From positions 1-64,000 of the forward strand of contig OZ025872.1 of assembly GCA_964019415.1 (NCBI GenBank): DNA of 64,000 nt, written 5' to 3'. This stretch comes from Ianthella basta. Lineage: Eukaryota; Porifera; Demospongiae; Verongiida; Ianthellidae. Shown piece by piece: positions 58,768-64,000 of this stretch; position 1 is the first letter of the stretch; the number at the start of each line of letters is the position of its first letter. The position numbers and the translations under genes are program-made. The notes beneath the pieces were generated by a model, which saw only the letters and a program-made list of their open reading frames with translations, made no database searches and had not been told where the DNA came from.

Positions 58768-60363
58768 TCAAGAGTAGTCTGCCATTACTTGAAGAGCTCT
58801 GTTCTGTTGACGAAGAGCCTGAAAGCAGAAGGGAGGGCAGGGGGAGGGGTATGGGACATGTGGTGGGGGCAAGGGGTTCAAGGCCAGTACTCACATTCAA
58901 GCGCTCAATAATCCTCTTAAACTCTGCAATGGACTTCTTGTCGTTGATGTCTTCAAAGTAGTCACTGAAGCTGAGGGTCACCAGTACCTTCCGGAGGTGG
59001 GGCCATGTACCTGTCCAGTGTATGGGGAGTGGTAAGGGAGAGGACCCTGGTGCATGTAGGGGGTGTGTCCTCACCTGTCAGCAGCGTGACCGCCCGAGGT
59101 GTGATAGGTGTGTGAATGAAGCTTATTGCAATCAGCTTGGGGGGCGTGGCCGAGAGTAGCACAGTCATGGAGGGTTGGTTGATCTCAAAGCAATGCACCA
59201 GCCGTAGCTCTCGCAGCTGCTGGCAGTCGGTCACTACAGGAAGAGCACGTGCACTGCCACTTCACACACACAGACATACAGTATACACACATAGCAAGGA
59301 ACTCACTAAACTGGGCCACGCCCACTGGGGTCAGGGTGGGACCTCCCACAGCAGCACACCGTAGTCGTGGAAACCCACGGGCCATGTTGTAGAGACAGTG
59401 GTCTCCAAAGCACCCCTCCTTGCCCTGCCCATCCACCGGGGGAAAGTACAGTGCCCGGATGTTGGGAGAACCACAGGACAGGGACCAGATGGCTTCAGCT
59501 GTTGGAGGAAATTCCACACTACTGTAGGCCAGCTCTTGCAAGTTGGGGCAGTAAATGCCAGCCAACCAGAAGACCCTGGTGTGGGGGGAGGGGAGGGGGG
59601 AGGGATAGACACTGTGTGCTGCAGTCCACTGTCAACACCTACCTATCAGTGACCATGACGTGACACTCAGTGATGTAGACACGTCTGAGGCAGTGCCCAG
59701 ATGACTGGAAGAAGACAGCCAGACCACTCTCCAGGCAAGCCCTACGTGGAAACACAACATACTTGTCATCAGCCCTTCCCCTCCCCTCTCTGCCCCTCCC
59801 CCTTCCCCTCCCCCCTTTCACTCACCTCTGTCGCTGGATGTAGCTCTGCAAGTCCTCATCAGTGTACGCTGGCACTGGACACAGTCCATGGAGTTTGAGA
59901 GACTCAGTCTGAGTACACCACTCGGCCATTGCCTCCACCACCTGCATGGAGGGGAGGGGAGGGGAGGGTGACTACCACAGGGGAGGGGGAGGGTGTGACA
60001 GTTCTGACCTGGGCAGGCAACATGATGTCTTTGATCTCCACCTGTTTCCATAACGATGAGTGTCTGCTGACCTGCCTCCACCTCCAACAGACCCCGCCCA
60101 CCACGAGCAGCTCCAGAGTGGAGAGGTACTGGAATACCAAGAACAACGCTAGCTCAGACGTAGGGGGGAGGGGCAGCTCCTCCCCATCCCTCAATGTCAC
60201 ATCATCCACACCTGCGTCAGTGGAAGGAGTAGTCAAGCTGCCTCCATGGCAACCAGGAGTGGGAGGTGTCATGTGTCCAATAGCAGGAGACCCAGCTTCA
60301 TTGGAAGCCTGATGGACCTGCAAGGCTGCAGCAAATAACCCGACTACTAACACACAGTTTGGA

Positions 60364-60402
<39 letters not shown>

Positions 60403-61312
60403 ACAGGCGGACAGATAGATGGTAGCATACCTCCTTCAGTGGTGCTCTGTGAGGTGTAGCATGACCCGTCATGTGACCTCTGCTCCAGTGACACAATCAC
60501 CTGAGAGAGGTTGCCCCCGGTGGGCTCGGACTCTGCAATCACTTTACGCAGACTGGCAATCTCACTGCAGGCAAGATGGGGGAGGGGCACACAGGTAAGA
60601 GGGGGAGGGGCACACAGGTAAGATGGGGGAGGGGCACACAGGAGGATGGGGGAGGGGCACACAGGTAAGATGGGGGAGGGGCACACAGGAGGATGGGGGA
60701 GGGGCAAACAGTAAGATGGGGGAGGGGCACACAGGTAAGATGGGGGAGGGGCACAAGGGCACAACGGAATAGAAACGTTCACCTCTCCCTGTGTGCCAGT
60801 TCGGCTGCCAGGCGATCCCTTTCACTGGTGGTAGCTGCCACCAGCTCACGCAGTTCATCTCTGTCCTTCAACAGACTGTCACGCTCCAGGGTAAGCTGAT
60901 CCACCATGGAGAGGGGCGGGGTCAAGGACCAGTCGGGAGCAGCCTCTTCCTGCAGAAGTCACACACAAAAGCCAGTTAATCTAAACCAGACCATCAGCAT
61001 GCTCACGCCCACCTCACTGCACGGAGTATAGGCCTAACGTGGGCCGCGGGGAGGTGGTATAAACCGTGCACGCTTGACTGAACACACCGAGCCCACCTCC
61101 TGACCGCTGCCGTTCCAACTGGGAGTGGTCAGGAAGTGCTCTTTATCCACGATGGAGGATCCCGGGAGCTTCTCGCCGCAGCTGGACGCCACATCCACTG
61201 CGTCTCCAACGTTATTTCTTCCCACTGAGTGACTAACGCGACTGCTGGCGTGTTTGTCGCTGCGCTTTTCTGCAGACACTGCATTCGGCAGACTAGACAA
61301 CGAGTCGGCCAT
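58768..61312 (-). CDS. F-box protein with N-terminal coiled coil and LRR-like C-terminus
   Basis: Ten exons encode 547 aa: 61312-61097, 60949-60783, 60564-60431, 60325-60009, 59941-59826, 59741-59643, 59575-59307, 59233-59075, 59010-58895, 58818-58768. The N-terminus is Ser-rich (MADSLSSLPNAVSAEKRS). Residues about 80-150 form a coiled coil (LTLERDSLLKDRDELREL). The F-box is at about 228-270 (ELALFLVFQYLSTLELLVVGGVCWRWRQVSRHSSLW), expected to bind SKP1. The remainder has leucine-rich-like strands (LRRVYITECHVM, LQELAYSSVEF, LRELRLVHCFEI, LRKVLVTLSF). I do not recognise a specific orthologue. Confidence 0.82.
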
Positions 61313-61495
61313 TTTCCCCGCCACATGGCTAATTACGTAGTACGTGTGATTAAATTAGCTGATGTGTGCGCCGGTCAGATGATGGCGGCCACACGCACGC
61401 CCAGGCTCTCATGGGACCACCACCACACGCAGGCAGTTGACACACAGCGCATGTGTGTCCATACTAAATATGTACATATGTTGTCTCAGGTGGTC

Positions 61496-62587
61496 TGTGC
61501 CTGTGCAAGGAGGTCACTGATGTCTTGACGGTCCTTCTGCAATGTCTGGTTGAGCGGCTCCAGGTGTAGAGCAGCATCGTAGTCCTGCAGGGCTGACTCA
61601 GACAGACAGACAGACAGACAGACATAGTGGAGTATCACAAACTGAGCAGTTGCAGTTGGTGCAACAACACTGTCTGATGACAACATCTGTTGATAAGTGA
61701 CAACATCAGATGACACCAAGTGACACCACAGGTGACATGACAGTGAATCTGATTATAGGTAACATCCACTGACAAATGACAGCCACTGCCCATGTCCCTT
61801 GGCTTCTTCCCTCTCCAACACTCCCTCCCTCACTCCCTCTCCCTCACTCCCTCTCCCACACTCCCTCTCCCACACTCCCTCTCCCTCGCTCCCTCTCCGT
61901 CACTCCCTCCCCCTCACTCCCTCTCCCTCACTCCCTCTCCCACACTCCCTCTCCCTCACTCCCTCCCTCACTCCCTCCTCCTCCTACCTCCCTCACTCCC
62001 TCCCCCACACTCCCACATTCCACCTGCTGTGACTACCTCAGTGATCTAATAACATCTGTTTACAGAGCACACGCCCCCAGGCACCTTTAAGGACCTGCCA
62101 AGTAGTCTATTGTACTCTTGTCTATACTCTCCTACATCACATGACCCGTTTGGGCTGGGGGGCAATAATCAATAGAGGGGGCCATTTGGGCTGGGGGGCA
62201 ATAATCAATAGAGGGGGCCATTTGGGCTAGGGGGCAATAATCAATAGAGGGGGCCATTTGGGCTGGGGGGCAATAATCAATAGAGGGGGCCATTTGGGCT
62301 AGGGGGCAATAATCAATAGAGGGGGCCATTTGGGCTAGGGGGCAATAATCAATAGAGGGGGCTGTGCGTGGGTGTGTGTGCAGCACTTGAGAGACTCATT
62401 GCATTACACCAGGTGGTGCAGCCACACATGTGTGCAGGGTCAGAGGTCAAAGTGCACAGCGCACCCCACCCGCTCACTCACCCATCTCCAGCAGCCCCAG
62501 TCTGAGGTAGGCGGTCCCTCTTCGTACAAACACCTTCACTCTCTGTTTGCTGTTGGCCGGCACTACCGGGTAGAGGACCTCCAGTGC
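61496..62587 (-). CDS. DNAAF4: DNAAF4/DYX1C1-like C-terminus (last two exons, partial)
   Basis: Exons 62587-62482 and 61592-61496 join in phase (Gly/Ala split) and encode about 67 aa ending in a stop. They read ALEVLYPVVPANSKQRVKVF, VRRGTAYLRLGLLEM and ALQDYDAALHLEPLNQTLQK. This is the terminal TPR pattern of DNAAF4, a co-chaperone for axonemal dynein assembly. The upstream CS domain and other TPRs are not found between 62588 and the TRAF-like gene. The rest lies beyond a large intron holding that gene, or the copy is a 3' remnant. Confidence 0.65.
62157..62362. repeat. 36-bp minisatellite in the DNAAF4-like intron, 6 copies
   Basis: The unit includes CAATAATCAATAGAGGGGGC and CATTTGGGCTGGGG; copies differ only by G/A in GGGCTGG/GGGCTAGG. 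A reverse open frame of SIDYCPLAQMAP repeats is an artefact. Confidence 0.95.
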
Positions 62588-63295
62588 CTGCAGCGGGGGG
62601 AGGAACAAGGATAGGAGGAGGATCTGAGGATTGCTTGGAATGCAGATCTGAAAGGAGCTCAAAATACTGGGGGCAGGCTTTCTACTGTCCTGTTAAAGGC
62701 AATGGCATGATGTGTGACAAAAGGATGGTGGAGGAAGTGAGCGAGCCTGCCTCACCAAGTGCCACCTAATCAGACAGTCACTATATGGAGATGTTGTCTG
62801 CCACAACTCATTATCCAGGCACTGGCACACCCACACACGCCCCCTAAACACACCCACCTACAGGCACACAGAGAGACACCTACACACAGACACGCACACA
62901 CACAGACAGACACAACACGCTTCCCCCATTACCTACACGAGGCCGGGCATTCAAGAGTAGAGCCCTTCAAGGAGTGAGGGGGTGGATGGGATGTGTTTGT
63001 GCTTCTTCCTCTCATGCCACTCATACCCAGCCTCCTCAACTCTCACTCCCAAACACACAATACACCCAAGGTCAATCACCAGCTGTCATCACACATGCCC
63101 TCCTCCCAGCTCAGGCGCACACAGAGGGAGAAGGTGCCCATCCAACAACATCCCAGCTCTTCTGTTGATCAAATTACTGTTAGCAAACCACAAGGCCAGC
63201 AAACAAGTCCACTGCGTGGGCACACTCTATTGAAGCATGTGAGGCATGCGTGGGAGGGTGCCAGTGGGCAGGTGCCACTAGCCCAAGTGCAAGCC
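62588..63295. other. Region upstream of the TRAF-like gene, no gene recognised
   Basis: No DNAAF4-like TPR or CS exon was found on the minus strand. It is CA-rich between 62820 and 62915. It ends in the promoter of the plus-strand TRAF-like gene. Confidence 0.4.
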
Positions 63296-63303
63296 TATAT
63301 AAG
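63296..63303 (+). promoter_or_regulatory. TATA box of the TRAF-like gene
   Basis: TATATAAG lies 25 bp before the first ATG (63328) and about 217 bp before a second in-frame ATG (63520). Its position suggests transcription starts at about 63325-63330, which favours the second ATG. Confidence 0.5.
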
Positions 63304-63327
63304 TAGCCGTCAGCCCGTCTGGCAGGG

Positions 63328-64000
63328 ATGCGAGTGAGGGGGAGGAGGAAAGAGCTGCCCCAGCCCCAGACTAGCTTAGGAGTGAAGACCTCCTGGAATA
63401 AGGGCTACTGCTCAGTGCCCACTGGTGACAGGTGGATTAGCCAGAAGTTGAGGAGAGCCTCTGAGCCCAGGGCCAAAGCCTACACCTCTACAGTCAGTGA
63501 GCCCAAGGAGTTGGTAGGGATGTCTGGTCCACGACTGGCCTACAAGGGAGTGGAATTCCAGTTCGTAGGGGAGGTGGGAGAGGACTTGATCTGTGTCATC
63601 TGCCAGGACCTGCTGCACTGCCCAATGCTCACCAGCTGTGGCCACCTCTTCTGCTACAAGTGCTTGAAGAAGACTAAGGACAAGAAGAACTGCCCAGTTT
63701 GTCGCAAGGACTTCTCCCGCAGTCCCTTTAAGGATGAGTTTCACGATAGGAAGATAAAGAACTTAAGAGTGCACTGCGTGAACCAGGACAAGGGGTGTGG
63801 CTGGGTGGGGGAACTGGGACATGCCCACGAACACATCCAACACGCCAGCTGCGGGCACCTGCCCATTATCTGCCCCAACCGCTGCTCAGAGTCGCGTGTG
63901 CCCTTCGACCAAGTGGAGGTCCACCTCAAGGCATGCTCCGAGCAGGAGGTCCCGTGCGACTACGCCACACTGGGCTGCAAGGTGCGGATGAAGAGGCACC
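63328..64000 (+). CDS. TRAF-like RING finger / TRAF zinc-finger protein, 5' part
   Basis: An open frame runs to the window edge (224 codons from ATG 63328; from ATG 63520 the protein would start MSGPRLAYKGVEF, which I favour given the TATA position). It contains a complete C3HC4 RING (CVICQDLLHCPMLTSCGHLF, CYKCLKK, CPVC), then TRAF-type zinc-finger spacing (CVNQDKGCGWVGELGHAHEH, C..HLPIICPNRC, VHLKAC). RING plus TRAF fingers are the N-terminal half of TRAF E3 ligases that act in receptor-proximal NF-kB/JNK signalling. The C-terminal MATH domain would lie outside the window, so TRAF versus a RING-TRAF-zf-only protein is open. Confidence 0.85.
   Translation, partial: MRVRGRRKELPQPQTSLGVKTSWNKGYCSVPTGDRWISQKLRRASEPRAKAYTSTVSEPKELVGMSGPRLAYKGVEFQFVGEVGEDLICVICQDLLHCPMLTSCGHLFCYKCLKKTKDKKNCPVCRKDFSRSPFKDEFHDRKIKNLRVHCVNQDKGCGWVGELGHAHEHIQHASCGHLPIICPNRCSESRVPFDQVEVHLKACSEQEVPCDYATLGCKVRMKRH

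Overview
The window is eukaryotic nuclear DNA from an animal. It has spliced genes with short introns and GT-AG (a few apparent GC-AG) borders, heavy microsatellite and minisatellite load, and clear metazoan genes: LRP5/6, the HIP14 palmitoyltransferase ZDHHC17, LRRIQ1, EMC10, SYCP3, DNAAF4 and a TRAF-like RING protein. Short introns, the gene set and a caspase fused to dsRNA-binding-like domains point to a non-bilaterian animal, most likely a sponge. That assignment is inference; nothing in the window proves the species. Exon structures below were rebuilt by hand from splice signals and reading phase. For every multi-exon gene the phases close and the summed coding length is a multiple of three.

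Left third (1-19.6 kb): mobile and repetitive DNA. A putative two-gene Tc1/mariner-like transposon (49-4095) has matching inverted ends at TA dinucleotides, a DD34E transposase on the minus strand and a second, convergent two-exon gene on the plus strand. It is followed by a second candidate element (4293-6671) whose two ends are each a 21-bp palindrome, a 150-bp tandem repeat interrupted by a poly-A insertion with target-site duplication, a seven-exon gene for a tyrosine-recombinase-like protein (8281-11391), and a 7.5-kb array of a 21-bp satellite with higher-order structure (12061-19553).

Middle (19.9-45.5 kb): single-copy cellular genes, mostly on the minus strand: an LRP5/6-type Wnt co-receptor (19 exons), ZDHHC17/HIP14 (14 exons) and an LRRIQ1-like LRR/IQ protein (30 exons). 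The last is divergent, 105 bp away, from an intronless F-box protein gene.

Right third (45.8-64 kb): three tandem minus-strand paralogues encoding a caspase-type peptidase domain followed by two dsRNA-binding-like domains. Remnants of the flanking F-box and EMC10 genes lie between them and record how the cluster was built. Then follow intact EMC10, divergent from SYCP3 (182 bp apart), an F-box/coiled-coil gene, the last two exons of a DNAAF4-like gene, and the start of a TRAF-like RING gene that runs off the window.

The genes do not form one pathway. The most unusual biology is the caspase-dsRBD cluster (a candidate dsRNA-responsive death or immune effector), the two-gene transposon and the spliced tyrosine recombinase. 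Many very long open frames in repeats (units of 15, 21, 24, 30 and 36 bp, all divisible by 3) are artefacts and were not called as genes.
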